From assembly GCF_016888135.1 (NCBI RefSeq), contig NZ_JACSWB010000157.1, positions 124,001 to 188,000 on the forward strand: a DNA stretch of 64,000 bases. The letters run 5' to 3'. This document shows, one piece after another, positions 26,225 through 36,283 of this stretch (the stretch's first letter is position 1; every line of letters starts with the position of its first letter). Under the pieces are notes generated by a model that searched no databases, was not told the DNA's origin, and saw only the letters and a program-made list of their open reading frames with translations. The stretch is from Leptolyngbya sp. CCY15150. GTDB lineage: Bacteria > Cyanobacteriota > Cyanobacteriia > RECH01. Made by a program: the position numbers and the translations under genes.

Positions 26225-26663
26225 GGTTCCTCCTTTGGTTAAGATATCAAGACTGATTCAAGGTCAATGAATCATAGGATTTACAAAACAGTTCTGTTAA
26301 GCCAGCTAGCACAGTTGAACAGCAGGGGGATGACGTTGGCAAGCTTGCACAAAGCCAACTAAGATCATACCGTCTCGATTGTTCTCCCCTCGGGAATGAC
26401 ATCTTTTTTAGCCAACCAGCCGTTGGGAAACGTCATACCCTAGGACAGAGTCCACATTCTGGGCTGAAGATATCTAGTCCACGGATACCAGCAGATTCAT
26501 CGTCATCACCCGTCATCGGCACAGCGCAAAAACCTGCAATAACCTTGCAATAACCTTGCAATACCATTGACACCTCGGCATGGGTTGCATAAGAATTGTG
26601 GTCGTTCATGGTCAGACTTGCATGGTTTGACTGGTGTTTTAATAGGTTGATCCATAAACGTTC
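26225..26663. other. 439-bp spacer upstream of the Usp and thioesterase genes
   Basis: This divergent spacer must hold both promoters, but none is clear enough to place. An 11-bp unit, GCAATAACCTT, is repeated from 26536 to 26557 with a partial third copy to 26564. No small gene was recognised. Confidence 0.55.
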
Positions 26664-27134
26664 ATGTCGTCTGAAATCAAGCCCTACGGTACCCTTCAAG
26701 CCAATACTCACATCACGAGCGATCGCTGGTTTGAATATGGCGTCCATGCCTACCCCAACCATACGGACTATTCAGGGGCTGTCTGGCATGGCACCTATCT
26801 TGCCTGGATGGAAGAGGCACGGGTAGACTATTTGCGCCAGTTGGGGGTGAGCTTTGCCGATTTAGTGGAGCTCGGCTGTGACTTACCCGTGGTCGATCTC
26901 AGCATTCGCTACCACCGTTCCCTACGCATGGGTGAATCCGCCCTCGTGTGCGCCCAGATGCGGGATATGGCAGGGGTGCGTATGACCTGGGACTATAAAA
27001 TTCAGTCTCTCGATCGGCAGGAAACCTATGTTTCAGCCCAGGTTGTTCTGGTGCCAGTCGATCGCGACAAGGGCAAAATTATGCGCCGGCTGCCTGCCAA
27101 TATTCAAGAAGCGCTGATGAAACTTGTCCAGTAA
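26664..27134 (+). CDS. Hot-dog-fold acyl-CoA thioesterase
   Basis: A 156-residue single hot-dog domain of the YbgC/4-hydroxybenzoyl-CoA thioesterase type. The pattern DYSGAVWHGTYLAWMEEARV carries the catalytic Asp region and the His that follows it, and the second half has VDLSIRYHRSLRMGE. In cyanobacteria one such enzyme hydrolyses 1,4-dihydroxy-2-naphthoyl-CoA in phylloquinone synthesis, but this could also be a general acyl-CoA thioesterase; the sequence alone does not decide. The DUF3288 gene follows 54 bases later on the same strand. Confidence 0.85.
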   Translation: MSSEIKPYGTLQANTHITSDRWFEYGVHAYPNHTDYSGAVWHGTYLAWMEEARVDYLRQLGVSFADLVELGCDLPVVDLSIRYHRSLRMGESALVCAQMRDMAGVRMTWDYKIQSLDRQETYVSAQVVLVPVDRDKGKIMRRLPANIQEALMKLVQ

Positions 27135-27188
27135 GCTGTGGCAAGTGCAGGTCAATAGTGGGGAAATGAGAAGTGGGGACATGCGACC

Positions 27189-27485
27189 ATGGCCAATGAT
27201 CAGGATCGATCTAACGAGCAGCAGCATCCTCTATGGAAACGCGATCGCGAAACGGTGATGACGCTCATTCAAGGTGAGCCCACCGACCTCAACTTAGTGG
27301 AGTTGGCCCGGCTGCGGATTCGCTACCAGGGCTTTCCAGGGGCGCGGGATATTCAGGCAGATCTGGAAAAGGTGATGAACCGATGGAAGCTCACGGAGGA
27401 GGCTTTATTTGAGAGAACGCGCCAAATCCATACCCTAGGAACCATCTATCGAGGCCGTAGTAATCGACAAGACGATTGGAGTTAG
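27189..27485 (+). CDS. DUF3288 family protein
   Basis: A 98-residue, soluble, charged and helical protein (QHPLWKRDRETVMTLIQGEP, then LVELARLRIRYQGFPGARDI). This pattern is the cyanobacterial DUF3288 family, whose function is unknown. It is probably cotranscribed with the thioesterase gene and ends before a REP-like hairpin at 27537-27568. Confidence 0.85.
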   Translation: MANDQDRSNEQQHPLWKRDRETVMTLIQGEPTDLNLVELARLRIRYQGFPGARDIQADLEKVMNRWKLTEEALFERTRQIHTLGTIYRGRSNRQDDWS

Positions 27486-27536
27486 TAATCTGCGGCGGAA
27501 ATCAACCCTGTCGTGGGATACCAGCATTCTCTGAAT

Positions 27537-27568
27537 ATCGTGCCCTTCGACTTCGCTCAGGGCACGAT
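27537..27568. repeat. REP-like hairpin between convergent genes
   Basis: ATCGTGCCCT and AGGGCACGAT form a perfect 10-bp stem around TCGACTTCGCTC. The core CCCTTCGACTTCGCTCAGGG is a dispersed palindromic sequence that I have seen described in many bacterial genomes. Here it lies between the DUF3288 gene and the convergent caspase-like gene, and may terminate both. Confidence 0.7.
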
Positions 27569-27601
27569 GGCTCAGGGCGCGACGGCTGGGTTGTTGATCA
27601 C

Positions 27602-29956
27602 CTAGGCTGTGGGCTCTTCGGTGATCCGGTACATAAAGCTGAGGGTTGCCCAGTCGTTAACGTTCAGCGCATAGGCGTCTGGCGAAAACTCTAGGGGGCG
27701 ATCGCTGGCTGCTTTGGTAGCATGATGCAGGTCATCTAAGATGGCTCGGGCTACTTCTAGGGGATTGTGAACAACGCTGACCCGACTGGCACTGTTGCGA
27801 GAGGGCATGGAAGCATTGAGTACAGCCGTCGTTTTGGCGAAGGGACTACGACTAAAGATGAGGTGAGTTTCTGCAGGCGCGATCGCTCCTCGAACAATCC
27901 ATTCTGAGGTGGTGGATGGGCTAGGAATCGTCAGAATTTCGCCCGGTTGAATGGCGACATTGCCTAGGCTGGCGGCATTGGGATCGGCAGGATAGAGGGC
28001 GATCGCATTACTGTTGCTGTCTAAGCCAAACAGAATAAAGTAGACGGGGCGATCGCTGTAGTTATAGAGGCGATATTGGATCCGTCCACCCATGGGCAGT
28101 TCGGGCAACTCGCTGCTGACTAAGAGGGCAGCCAGCCGACCTTCTGGAGGTGTCCAAGGGGCGCGGCCAGTTTCTTGCTGGGCCACAATCCGCTCTTGGG
28201 GGGTCACCAACTCTAGGGTTGCACGCACGCCCAGCCGCGATGAACCGCCGCTTTCGGTGAGCCGCACGAGCTTCGTGCCCAACAGCGTGCGCAGCCTAGG
28301 CGTCAGGCGTGTGACGGCTGTTTTCACCGCTTCGTCATCTTCTGCTGTGGTATTGGGAATGGCGGTCTTGCCAAGATAGAACAGCCCATAGCTTGTTTTA
28401 CTCGGCAATAGCTCCGGCCCCGCCGGCATCACATCAACCTGAGTCACCACATCATCGGTAGAGGGGCGATCGCTGGGTAATGATGCAGCGATCGCCTGCG
28501 TCAAGGGCTGGGTTTTACCAAAGAGACAGTCCGCGGGCTGCCCACCGGAAACGACAGAGGAAATACTGGCAAGGGTGGAAAAGGCGCTAGTGGCATCCAC
28601 CCGCTCCACCCGCTCTAAGGATGGATCGATGGCCACGGTGAGCCCCACCTGCCGAGGAATCACTCGGATCGATTCATAAACCGGTTGCCCTGGTGTCAGC
28701 ACAACGGAAGCCGGGCTATTGCAACACAGACGAGCCGTGGCCCGCAGACCATCCCGCGATCGCACTCGTAGCAGAATGGTGGCTGGGGGGCGATCGCCGG
28801 TATCACCACTCATGGGTGCATCTACAGTCAGCACCGTATCGGGGCCATATTGCTCTAGAACCTGGGCCGGTACGCCCGCCAGCAGCACCTGAATGCCTTT
28901 GCCGTCATTGCCTGCTGTCTGAATGATGCCATCGGCACCTTGGGTGAGAATCGAGGGCAGATAATAGGGCAAGAGTTTTTGATCTGTGCTGCGGCTGCCG
29001 GTGAGCATGGGCTGTTGACGGCCACCCACCACCTGCTCAATGGTGCCGGACGCCCGACTGAGGCTATTGCGCAGGGTGGTGGCTGGGGTGGCAGACCAAA
29101 GTTGTTGGGTGAGAGCGTAGGTCAATAGCCCAGCGCTAAAGCCATTCCATTGCCCTTCTGCAGCCGGTTGCTGATCCGCGGCGGCGGATATCACCATGCC
29201 GGGAAACTGTAGCCGACTCACCTGGGCTGCAAGCTGTTCTCGGGATACTTTTAACTGGCTGAGCAGCCGTTCTTGGAGGGCCTGTTCTTCGTCGCTGATC
29301 TGACCGCTGGGGGCATTGGGGCGCGATCGCACCCGTAGAGTACCCTGCAAAATTGAGGCGGGCGTGGTGTAGCTGGTGTCTAGCACTGTCACCACCTGAT
29401 CGGTCTTCAGGGACTGCAACAACAGCCCCAGGGTGTCTAGACCTATATCGTTAATGACCGGATGTTCTGGCGTGGGCAGCAGTCCGTCTACCGGCACCAA
29501 GGAACGTAGAGGGCGATCGCTGCCGATGGTCTGCAGACGGCTACCCAACCCACTAAAGTGAAACACCACCACATCCCCCGGCCGAGCTTGCTCCACCAAG
29601 TGGGATAAAAATGCTGTTTCAATCCCTTCTCGGGTTGCCTGGTCATTGACCAAGGTGACAATGTCGCGATCGCTAAAGCCAAACCGATATCGCAACAGTT
29701 CCCGCTGCAGCTCTACATCGGTTAAGCAGCCCTGCAGGGGTATGCCACTGCCTCGTCCTGCCCAGCAGTCTGTTTCAGAATCACAGGCGCGATCGGGATA
29801 GGCGTTGATACCCACGAGCAGGGCCAGCTTTCGCCGCGTCGGCTGGGCAAGAGCGACGTGGGAGCGATCGGCTATCCACGATAGTCCTGCCTGACTAAGC
29901 CCGTAGGCTGTCAGGGCGACTGAAGTCTGGAGAAATGTGCGTCGCCTTACCCTCAC
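27602..29956 (-). CDS. Tat-exported caspase-like protein with lost catalytic pair and C-terminal DUF4384 domain
   Basis: The 784-residue protein starts (GTG) with a twin-arginine signal, RRRTFLQ followed by a hydrophobic stretch, so export through the Tat pathway is expected. A caspase (peptidase C14, p20) domain covers about residues 42-330, beginning KLALLVGINAYPD. Its catalytic histidine (GHG) is replaced by leucine in FSGLGSR (L137) and its cysteine (D-x-C) by serine in LDTS (S195), so it is probably not a protease. A long middle region follows, and the last 180 residues resemble DUF4384 (GGRIQYRLYNYSDRPVYFIL). It starts nine bases after sat and is probably cotranscribed with it. Confidence 0.88.
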   Translation of the reverse strand: MRVRRRTFLQTSVALTAYGLSQAGLSWIADRSHVALAQPTRRKLALLVGINAYPDRACDSETDCWAGRGSGIPLQGCLTDVELQRELLRYRFGFSDRDIVTLVNDQATREGIETAFLSHLVEQARPGDVVVFHFSGLGSRLQTIGSDRPLRSLVPVDGLLPTPEHPVINDIGLDTLGLLLQSLKTDQVVTVLDTSYTTPASILQGTLRVRSRPNAPSGQISDEEQALQERLLSQLKVSREQLAAQVSRLQFPGMVISAAADQQPAAEGQWNGFSAGLLTYALTQQLWSATPATTLRNSLSRASGTIEQVVGGRQQPMLTGSRSTDQKLLPYYLPSILTQGADGIIQTAGNDGKGIQVLLAGVPAQVLEQYGPDTVLTVDAPMSGDTGDRPPATILLRVRSRDGLRATARLCCNSPASVVLTPGQPVYESIRVIPRQVGLTVAIDPSLERVERVDATSAFSTLASISSVVSGGQPADCLFGKTQPLTQAIAASLPSDRPSTDDVVTQVDVMPAGPELLPSKTSYGLFYLGKTAIPNTTAEDDEAVKTAVTRLTPRLRTLLGTKLVRLTESGGSSRLGVRATLELVTPQERIVAQQETGRAPWTPPEGRLAALLVSSELPELPMGGRIQYRLYNYSDRPVYFILFGLDSNSNAIALYPADPNAASLGNVAIQPGEILTIPSPSTTSEWIVRGAIAPAETHLIFSRSPFAKTTAVLNASMPSRNSASRVSVVHNPLEVARAILDDLHHATKAASDRPLEFSPDAYALNVNDWATLSFMYRITEEPTA

Positions 29957-29965
29957 CGACTATTC

Positions 29966-31144
29966 CTACGCCTCCACGGTGACCTTCATAGCCCGAGCTA
30001 GCTCTGCAGCCACCTCAGGACGGGAAAACTCTGGCGGCGGCAGTTCTCCGCTGCGCAGCAGTTGACGCACTTTTGTACCCGAGAGGTGAACCCGCTCATC
30101 GGGCGCACTTGGACTCGTCTTGGTCGTTGCCATCGACTGAGTGCGGGTGCAGTAAAAGGCGTGCTCAAACTTCATGGGAACAATACCCAAGGCATCGGGA
30201 TCAAACTCATCAAAAATGTGTTGCGCATCATAGGTGCCGTAATAGTCACCCACTCCCGCATGGTCGCGACCCACAATAAAGTGCGTGCAGCCATAATTCT
30301 TACGAATGAGAGCGTGGAAGATGGCTTCTCGTGGCCCAGCATAGCGCATGGCAGAGGGGTTGATGGCCAGAATCACCCGGTCGGTGGGGAAGTAGTGTTC
30401 CATCATAATTTCGTAGCAGCGCATTCGCACATCGGCGGGAATGTCGTCACTTTTGGTTGCGCCCACGAGGGGATGTAAAAACAGACCATCAACGGTTTCC
30501 AGGGCACATTTTTGAATGTACTCATGGGCCCGGTGAATGGGGTTACGGGTTTGGAAACCTACCACCGTTGACCAGCCCCGCTCTTTAAATAGACGGCGGG
30601 ATTCGGCGGGATCGATTTGGTAGTCAGGAAACTGGGGATGGGCTTCCCGTTCGAGCAACCAAACCGGCCCAGCTAGATTCACATCGCCTTGGTCATAGAC
30701 AACCTTCACACCGGGATGCTTATCTTCGTCGGTGCGATAGACGTTGATGGCCTCTTTTTGTTTATCGTAGTGATACTTCTCGGTGAGTTCCATCACGCCG
30801 ATAAAGCGACCGCTGGCGTCATCTAGGCGAATCGTGCTGCCTTCGGAGAGCGGCGCTGCCACGTCTTCGCTGACGGAGAGGGTCACCGGCACAGCCCAAG
30901 GAAGCCCCGAGGCTAGGTGCATATCCACGACCACCGAGAGATAGTCCGCTTGGTTCATAAAGCCATCCAGCGGGCTGAACCCTCCAATCGCAATCATGAC
31001 TAGGTCTGACGTAGCCCGTTCGTCGAGCGTCACGCGGGGTAGAGCATCCGCTTGAGCTAAGAATGATTGACGTTGTTCCGGGGTGGCAATGCGATTGATC
31101 AGAACCCCACCATGGGGGGGAATGCCATCTGGATAATGCTTCAA
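29966..31144 (-). CDS. sat: Sulfate adenylyltransferase (ATP sulfurylase)
   Basis: The 392-residue enzyme makes adenosine 5'-phosphosulfate from sulfate and ATP, the first step of assimilatory sulfate reduction. The motifs [12 protein letters not shown] (ATP-binding HxxH-like), [15 protein letters not shown] and [12 protein letters not shown] are intact. It is the stand-alone form without an APS kinase domain. The start is a TTG at 31144, seven bases after AGAGGAA; the conserved part ([10 protein letters not shown]) begins just after. Three copies of ATCACCCTAGA lie upstream at 31281-31316. It is followed after nine bases by the caspase-like gene. Confidence 0.95.
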   Translation of the reverse strand: MKHYPDGIPPHGGVLINRIATPEQRQSFLAQADALPRVTLDERATSDLVMIAIGGFSPLDGFMNQADYLSVVVDMHLASGLPWAVPVTLSVSEDVAAPLSEGSTIRLDDASGRFIGVMELTEKYHYDKQKEAINVYRTDEDKHPGVKVVYDQGDVNLAGPVWLLEREAHPQFPDYQIDPAESRRLFKERGWSTVVGFQTRNPIHRAHEYIQKCALETVDGLFLHPLVGATKSDDIPADVRMRCYEIMMEHYFPTDRVILAINPSAMRYAGPREAIFHALIRKNYGCTHFIVGRDHAGVGDYYGTYDAQHIFDEFDPDALGIVPMKFEHAFYCTRTQSMATTKTSPSAPDERVHLSGTKVRQLLRSGELPPPEFSRPEVAAELARAMKVTVEA

Positions 31145-31280
31145 GATCTTTCCTCTTTCTGGTTAATGAACGACGTTAGTCAAGGGTTGGTCACGTTTAG
31201 AGAGGCAGCCTGCATTAGTTGATGTCGAGCTGGGAAGAATTGTGCCCTGGGTCGGGTTTTTTCTACATCCCAACTGCTCC

Positions 31281-31316
31281 ATCACCCTAGATTCCATCAC
31301 CCTAGATCACCCTAGA
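31281..31316. repeat. Three direct copies of ATCACCCTAGA upstream of sat
   Basis: The 11-base unit starts at 31281, 31296 and 31306; the last two share one base. The group lies about 140 bases before the sat start and just after the mnmA end, so it could be an operator for sat or a slip repeat. Confidence 0.6.
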
Positions 31317-31418
31317 ACGATCCGGTAGATATCCGGCACGACTAGACCCAACCGTGCTCTAGCCCAGGCTGGCGCAACCCTAGGACTGGAGTTGGCGGCT
31401 TAAGACTTTCTTCACTAT

Positions 31419-32516
31419 TTAGAATACTGTGTTTGGGGAGTCCTTGGATGGTTCAATAATGCCGCCCCCTAACAGGATGCAGTTGCTGGCATCATCGTAC
31501 CAAACTGCGGCCTGTCCGGGGGTGATGCTAAACTGCGGCTCGTCAAAGACAATCCGCACGCGATCGCTCTCACCTTCACCCAGAATAGGCATGACTGTGG
31601 CCGGCACCGCTGCCGATCGATAGCGAATTTGCACCATGGCCCGCAGGGGCGCGCTGGGCGGGGCGATCGACACCCAATTCACCTGCTGCACCGTGCATTC
31701 CCGTTGATGGGTACTGTCGCGATCGCCCACAATGACTTGATTGCGCCCCGCATCAATGTCGATGACATAGAGGGGTTGGGCGGCGGCAATGCCTAGACCT
31801 TTGCGCTGCCCGATGGTGTAGTGGTGAATGCCGGTATGTTTTCCTAACACCGTACCGGATTGATCGACGATGTCACCTTCCGTGGGCGCTAGGTAGCGAT
31901 CGAGGAAGGTTTGCATGGAGCCATGGGCTTCAATCAAGCAGAGATCTTGGCTTTCGGGTTTCTCCGCCGTATGGAGCCCGAGCTGGGCCGCCATGCGCCG
32001 AGTTTCTACCTTGGTTTGGTCGCCGAGGGGAAACTGGGTGGCAGCAAGTACGGCTTGGGGCAGGTCATAGAGAAAGTAGGATTGATCTTTGGTTAGATCG
32101 ACCGCGCGGTGCAGTTGGTAGCGATCGCTCTCGGCATCATGAACAATCCGGGCGTAGTGCCCGGTGGCAATGGTGTCGATGCCTAGGGTTTCTCGCGCAT
32201 AGCGCAGCATCGGCCCAAACTTCACCGCCTTATTGCACTGGGAACAGGGCAGCGGCGTCACACCGGCTCCATAGCCTTTGACTAAGTAATCAATGATTTC
32301 AGCCTGAAAGACCTCGCGGCTGTCTACCACGTGGTAAGGAATGCCCAACTGTTCACAGAGCTGAGCTGCATCGACCATTCCTTCCGAGCAACATTGCCCC
32401 TTGCCTTTCATCAGCCAGAGCGTTAAGCCTTCTACGGTATAGCCTTGATGGTGCAGGGTGGCGGCCGCCACGGAACTATCGACGCCGCCTGAAAGCCCAA
32501 CGACAACCTTCTTCAT
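31419..32516 (-). CDS. mnmA: tRNA-specific 2-thiouridylase MnmA
   Basis: The 365-residue enzyme inserts sulfur at U34 of tRNAs for Lys, Glu and Gln. The PP-loop [12 protein letters not shown] is near the N-terminus; the catalytic cysteines are in [12 protein letters not shown] and ESQDLCLI; the adenylation region GHYARI is present. The ATG at 32514-32516 begins directly at the conserved [10 protein letters not shown]; an in-frame TTG at 32561 is unlikely. It is upstream of sat on the same strand, with a 274-bp spacer between them. Confidence 0.96.
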   Translation of the reverse strand: MKKVVVGLSGGVDSSVAAATLHHQGYTVEGLTLWLMKGKGQCCSEGMVDAAQLCEQLGIPYHVVDSREVFQAEIIDYLVKGYGAGVTPLPCSQCNKAVKFGPMLRYARETLGIDTIATGHYARIVHDAESDRYQLHRAVDLTKDQSYFLYDLPQAVLAATQFPLGDQTKVETRRMAAQLGLHTAEKPESQDLCLIEAHGSMQTFLDRYLAPTEGDIVDQSGTVLGKHTGIHHYTIGQRKGLGIAAAQPLYVIDIDAGRNQVIVGDRDSTHQRECTVQQVNWVSIAPPSAPLRAMVQIRYRSAAVPATVMPILGEGESDRVRIVFDEPQFSITPGQAAVWYDDASNCILLGGGIIEPSKDSPNTVF

Positions 32517-32765
32517 AAATCCTGTGGATTGCGGTGAGGGGAAGTGAGGAGGGCGATCCAATAAAGGGCCCAGCCTCGTTAGGATTGTTACATCCTGTTA
32601 CTAGGCTAGCATTCAGGACGCGGTTCGATCGCCCCTCCAGAGAATCCCTCAAAAATCCCATGGGAAGGCGCGTCCTATCTGGGAAATGCCATGCTAGACT
32701 TGCTGCAAATTTCTACGTTAGGTTGAGCGATCGCGCCCTAGCCGGTAGCGTAGGATCAATGCTTG

Positions 32766-33758
32766 ATGTCATCAGTGCAAGGGAGCAATTGCGCGATGGG
32801 TTATGGATTATGTCGGTCAATGCCGGAAAGCGACGTCCCCGTTCGCATCACCACTGTCCCAAGGTCTAGGCGATGGTCTTTAGGCTGGGGAGTCACGGTG
32901 CTGGGCTGTATGGCGAGCTGGGGATTCAGTGCGATCGCTCTTCCCTTAGAGGACGGAGAGCGGTATACCAACGCATCCGATCCCTACTACATCGCCCAGC
33001 AGGTTGTGGATGGACTGCCGCCGCCGCCGCCGGTTGCCGCTCCAGCCCCTAGCGCTCCCACCGTTTCGGTGCCCACCACGCCTCGGCAGACCGCTCCAGC
33101 CCAGCCCAGCGCTCTAGATAATCGCTATGTCGTGCTGATCAATGGCGATAGTCCACTATTGCTCGACCAAGTGCGCCGGATTGACTCTGCTGCGGAGCTA
33201 CAAACCTTTCAAGGGCAGCAGATGATCCAAGCTGGGGTCTTCGATAACGTCCTCGTTGCCCAACGGCAGGCCGAAAGCTTAGTCGCCCAAGGTATTGGTG
33301 CCGAGGTGGTTGCTGTACCCACTGCGGCGGTGAGTCCGGCCAATGCTGCCCCGCCTGCAACGATTGCGGTCAGCCCGCCCACCCAAATGGTGAGTGTGGC
33401 GACCGGGCGATCGCCCGTGGGTGAACCCGAGATGCTGCCAGCCACGATCACCCCCCGCGAAGTCGAATTTGGTCGCCCCGCTGCTCCGCAGACGGTTGCT
33501 CAGGCGCAAACTACCGCTGTTGTAGGTAGTTCCTACTACGTGGTTATTCCAGGGCGATCGGGTGAGGTGGAATCGATCGCTAACCAGGTGATTCGTTTGG
33601 GTAGCGGCATTGGCATTGCCGATGTGGTGGATGAGCGCACCTCTCCCCTCGGGCCCCATGTTCTCGTCGGTCCCTATGTGGGTCGCAGTGCCGCGTCTCG
33701 CTGGAGTCGATATTTCCGAGACTTTGGAATGGATGCGAGGGTCTATTATCGGCGGTAG
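32766..33758 (+). CDS. Secreted proline-rich SPOR-like protein
   Basis: The product of about 330 residues has a hydrophobic signal (GWGVTVLGCMASWGFSAIA), a Pro/Ala-rich linker (LPPPPPVAAPAPSAP) and two similar alpha/beta segments, YVVLINGDSPLLLDQVRRI and YYVVIPGRSGEVESIANQV, each followed by a VLV(A/G)-type strand, as in SPOR-like repeats that bind peptidoglycan. The assignment is by pattern only. Possible starts are ATG 32766, 32796 and 32820; the last gives the shortest lead before the signal. It is 65 bases upstream of nnrDE. Confidence 0.7.
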   Translation: MSSVQGSNCAMGYGLCRSMPESDVPVRITTVPRSRRWSLGWGVTVLGCMASWGFSAIALPLEDGERYTNASDPYYIAQQVVDGLPPPPPVAAPAPSAPTVSVPTTPRQTAPAQPSALDNRYVVLINGDSPLLLDQVRRIDSAAELQTFQGQQMIQAGVFDNVLVAQRQAESLVAQGIGAEVVAVPTAAVSPANAAPPATIAVSPPTQMVSVATGRSPVGEPEMLPATITPREVEFGRPAAPQTVAQAQTTAVVGSSYYVVIPGRSGEVESIANQVIRLGSGIGIADVVDERTSPLGPHVLVGPYVGRSAASRWSRYFRDFGMDARVYYRR

Positions 33759-33823
33759 CTGCTGTCGATCTAGTCTCAGAGCTTCGATCCCCATATTCCC
33801 CTTGTTGCCGTGAGGAAACACCC

Positions 33824-35392
33824 ATGACTTATCCCTCCAAGGAAACTAGGAGCGATCGCTCTTGGGTGCAATCGGTGGTGGTGACCGCCGATCAGATGGC
33901 CGCTATTGAAACCCGGCTGTTTGATGCCGGGATGCCCGTGGCGGCGCTGATGGAGAAGGTTGCCGGTCTGATTGCCCAACGGATTCAGGCGCTCTATCCC
34001 CTAGGCGAAGGACGACGGGTGGGCGTCTTGGTCGGCCCAGGGCACAATGGCGGGGATGCGTTGGTGGTGGCGCGGGAGCTGTGGCTGCGCGGCTACACGG
34101 TACTGCTACACTGCCCCTTTTCCCGCTGCAAAGACTTGACCGCGGCCCATCGCCGCTATGCTGAGGCGCTGGGGATTCCAGGCAGCGATCGCTTCGAGGA
34201 TCTCCAGGCTTGCCATGTGCTCATTGATGGCCTGTTTGGCTTTGGGCTCACCCGTCCCCTAGAGGGAGCGATCGCCACCCTGGTTGACCAGATCAATACC
34301 TGGAAAAAGCCCGTGGTCAGCATCGACCTACCCTCGGGCCTGCATACCGACACCGGCGCTGTTCTGGGTACGGCCCTGCGCGCCACCCATACCCTTTGTT
34401 TAGGTCTCTGGAAGGCGGCCTGTCTGCAAGATGGGGCGCTGAACTATCTGGGTCAGGTGGAGTGGCTGGATTTTGACCTGCCCCAGGCTGATATCCAGGC
34501 CGTGGTGGGATCAGCACCCTCTTTGCGACGCGTTACTGTGGCAACCGCGATCGCTGCCCTGCCTGCTCCGGTGATCACCACTCACAAATATGAACAGGGG
34601 CATGTGCTTCTGGTGGCCGGCTCGCAAACCTATCCAGGGGCAGCTCTGTTAACCGCTCTGGGAGCCAGGGCCAGCGGGGCGGGTATGGTATCGATCGCGG
34701 TTCCGGCCTCCCTGCGGGTCTTGATCGTCAACCAAGTACCGGAAGCCTTGGTGATTCCCTGCCCTGAGGACGATACGGGGGCGATCGCTCACCTACCCTC
34801 TAACCTGGATCTGCGCCGCTACGATGCCATTGCCTGTGGCCCAGGATTAAGCCGAGGTGCCCAAGCGGTGCTTGAAACGATCCTAGCGGCTCCCTGTCCC
34901 TTGTTGCTCGATGCCGATGGGCTGAATGGTCTGGCCGAGCTAAAGCTGGTCTCTAGCCTGCGATCGCGATCGCAACCCACCATTCTCACGCCCCATCCCG
35001 GTGAGTTTAAGCGCCTCTTTCCCCACCTGACGGATCAGATGAGCGATCGCCTCTCGGTGGTGCGGCAAGCGGCCCAGGACAGCGGAGCCATCGTCCTCCT
35101 CAAGGGGGCCAGGGTGGCGATCGCCAGCGATCAACAGGTATGGATCAATCCTGAAAGTACTCCAGCCCTAGCCCGAGGGGGCAGCGGTGACGTGTTGACG
35201 GGCCTAGCCGGGGGGATTTTATCTCAAACTGCGCCTGCGGCAGAGCCTGTTTTGAGAGCGATCGCCACCGCCGCTTGGTGGCATGCTCAAGCAGGCTGCC
35301 TCGCCGCCGCCCAGCGCACCACCCGAGGGGTCGATGCCTTTACCCTGACGCAATTCCTCATCCCGGCCCTACGCCAGCACCCGATTTCCTAA
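33824..35392 (+). CDS. nnr: Bifunctional NAD(P)H-hydrate repair enzyme (epimerase plus dehydratase)
   Basis: The 522-residue fusion repairs damaged (hydrated) NADH and NADPH. The N-terminal YjeF domain (residues about 15-230) has VLVGPGHNGGDALVVARELW; the C-terminal ADP-dependent dehydratase domain (ribokinase fold, about 240-515) has CGPGLSRG, LLLDADGLNGL, LTPHPGEF and the anion hole RGGSGDVLTG. The fused form is the usual one in bacteria. It is cytoplasmic and stands before a long gene-free stretch. Confidence 0.95.
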   Translation: MTYPSKETRSDRSWVQSVVVTADQMAAIETRLFDAGMPVAALMEKVAGLIAQRIQALYPLGEGRRVGVLVGPGHNGGDALVVARELWLRGYTVLLHCPFSRCKDLTAAHRRYAEALGIPGSDRFEDLQACHVLIDGLFGFGLTRPLEGAIATLVDQINTWKKPVVSIDLPSGLHTDTGAVLGTALRATHTLCLGLWKAACLQDGALNYLGQVEWLDFDLPQADIQAVVGSAPSLRRVTVATAIAALPAPVITTHKYEQGHVLLVAGSQTYPGAALLTALGARASGAGMVSIAVPASLRVLIVNQVPEALVIPCPEDDTGAIAHLPSNLDLRRYDAIACGPGLSRGAQAVLETILAAPCPLLLDADGLNGLAELKLVSSLRSRSQPTILTPHPGEFKRLFPHLTDQMSDRLSVVRQAAQDSGAIVLLKGARVAIASDQQVWINPESTPALARGGSGDVLTGLAGGILSQTAPAAEPVLRAIATAAWWHAQAGCLAAAQRTTRGVDAFTLTQFLIPALRQHPIS

Positions 35393-36283
35393 GAAGGCAT
35401 ATCCCTAAGAATGGCAAGGGAAAGGATCTTCTACCTCACCCCCATCTGCCCAAGCGGGAGTCCCGGAATTTGACAGGGGTGCCGTTCATGAAGAAATTAT
35501 AAATATGATGTACTTAACGATAAGTAGACGGTTCCCGGCGATGAAGTTATGATTGACTATCTTTGGGTTGTCGTGCTTGAGGAATCATTAGGTTGACGGT
35601 TCCACCCTATCAAAGCGGCGATCGCTCAGCCCAAGTAGTTGGCGCAAGCAGTCTTCGCAGGCTGAAATCTTGTCCCTTTGACGCAAGCTAATTGGATGCA
35701 GGCTAATCGTGCTATTCATGCAGAACTTTACAGGTCTGTCGCCCGATCAGCAGCCTATCCAGATCAACGACGAGCGTTAGCTAAGGGGCAAGCCTTTTGC
35801 AGAGAGGGTCGTTCATGTCGTCGTGCTGAACGCAACTTTGCCCATGTCTAAACCCCAACTGACTCAGGAACAGCATGAGGTTCAGATGATGCGGTGGATC
35901 AGCGTCAATCCTTCAGGTAACGATGGCTCAGTTGGGTTGGCACCAGCCCATGTTGGTTTTCAATGGAATCAATCTCTCTGCTTGCTGCCCCCGTGATGGC
36001 GGCTCAGGATGACGCCAGATGACACCTGCCAACTCGCTATCCTCTCAGCCAGCAACGCCAACGGCTAAGGGATAGTCGGCGCGGTAGTTCCAGGGTATGG
36101 AGTTGATGCAACTCCGCTTCTCAGCGATCGCAAGCTGTCATGATGTCTACGATGGCTCACATCTGCTGAGGTTCGCCCATTGCCAAGACTAGGGCCAAGA
36201 TTCACCGCTACATCGCTGAATCGTTGAGGTCAACTACTCCCTGAACGAGCTTAGAACAATACAGACAAAGGATTAGCCGCCAC
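35393..36283. other. 891-bp stretch without a convincing gene
   Basis: This is the longest gene-free stretch in the window. Two small plus-strand frames lie in it: 35696-35851 (51 codons, opening MQANRAIHAELYRSVARS, rich in Arg and Ala) and 35844-35996 (50 codons, opening MSKPQLTQEQHEVQMM), overlapping by eight bases. Neither has a good ribosome-binding site or a family I know. The spacer also contains two HIP1 octamers. It might hold a decayed gene or a long leader of the RNase R-like gene. Confidence 0.5.

Noticed and set aside
33279-33821. 180-codon minus-strand frame opposite the SPOR-like gene
   Set aside because: No family resemblance and histidine/arginine-rich composition typical of an antisense frame.
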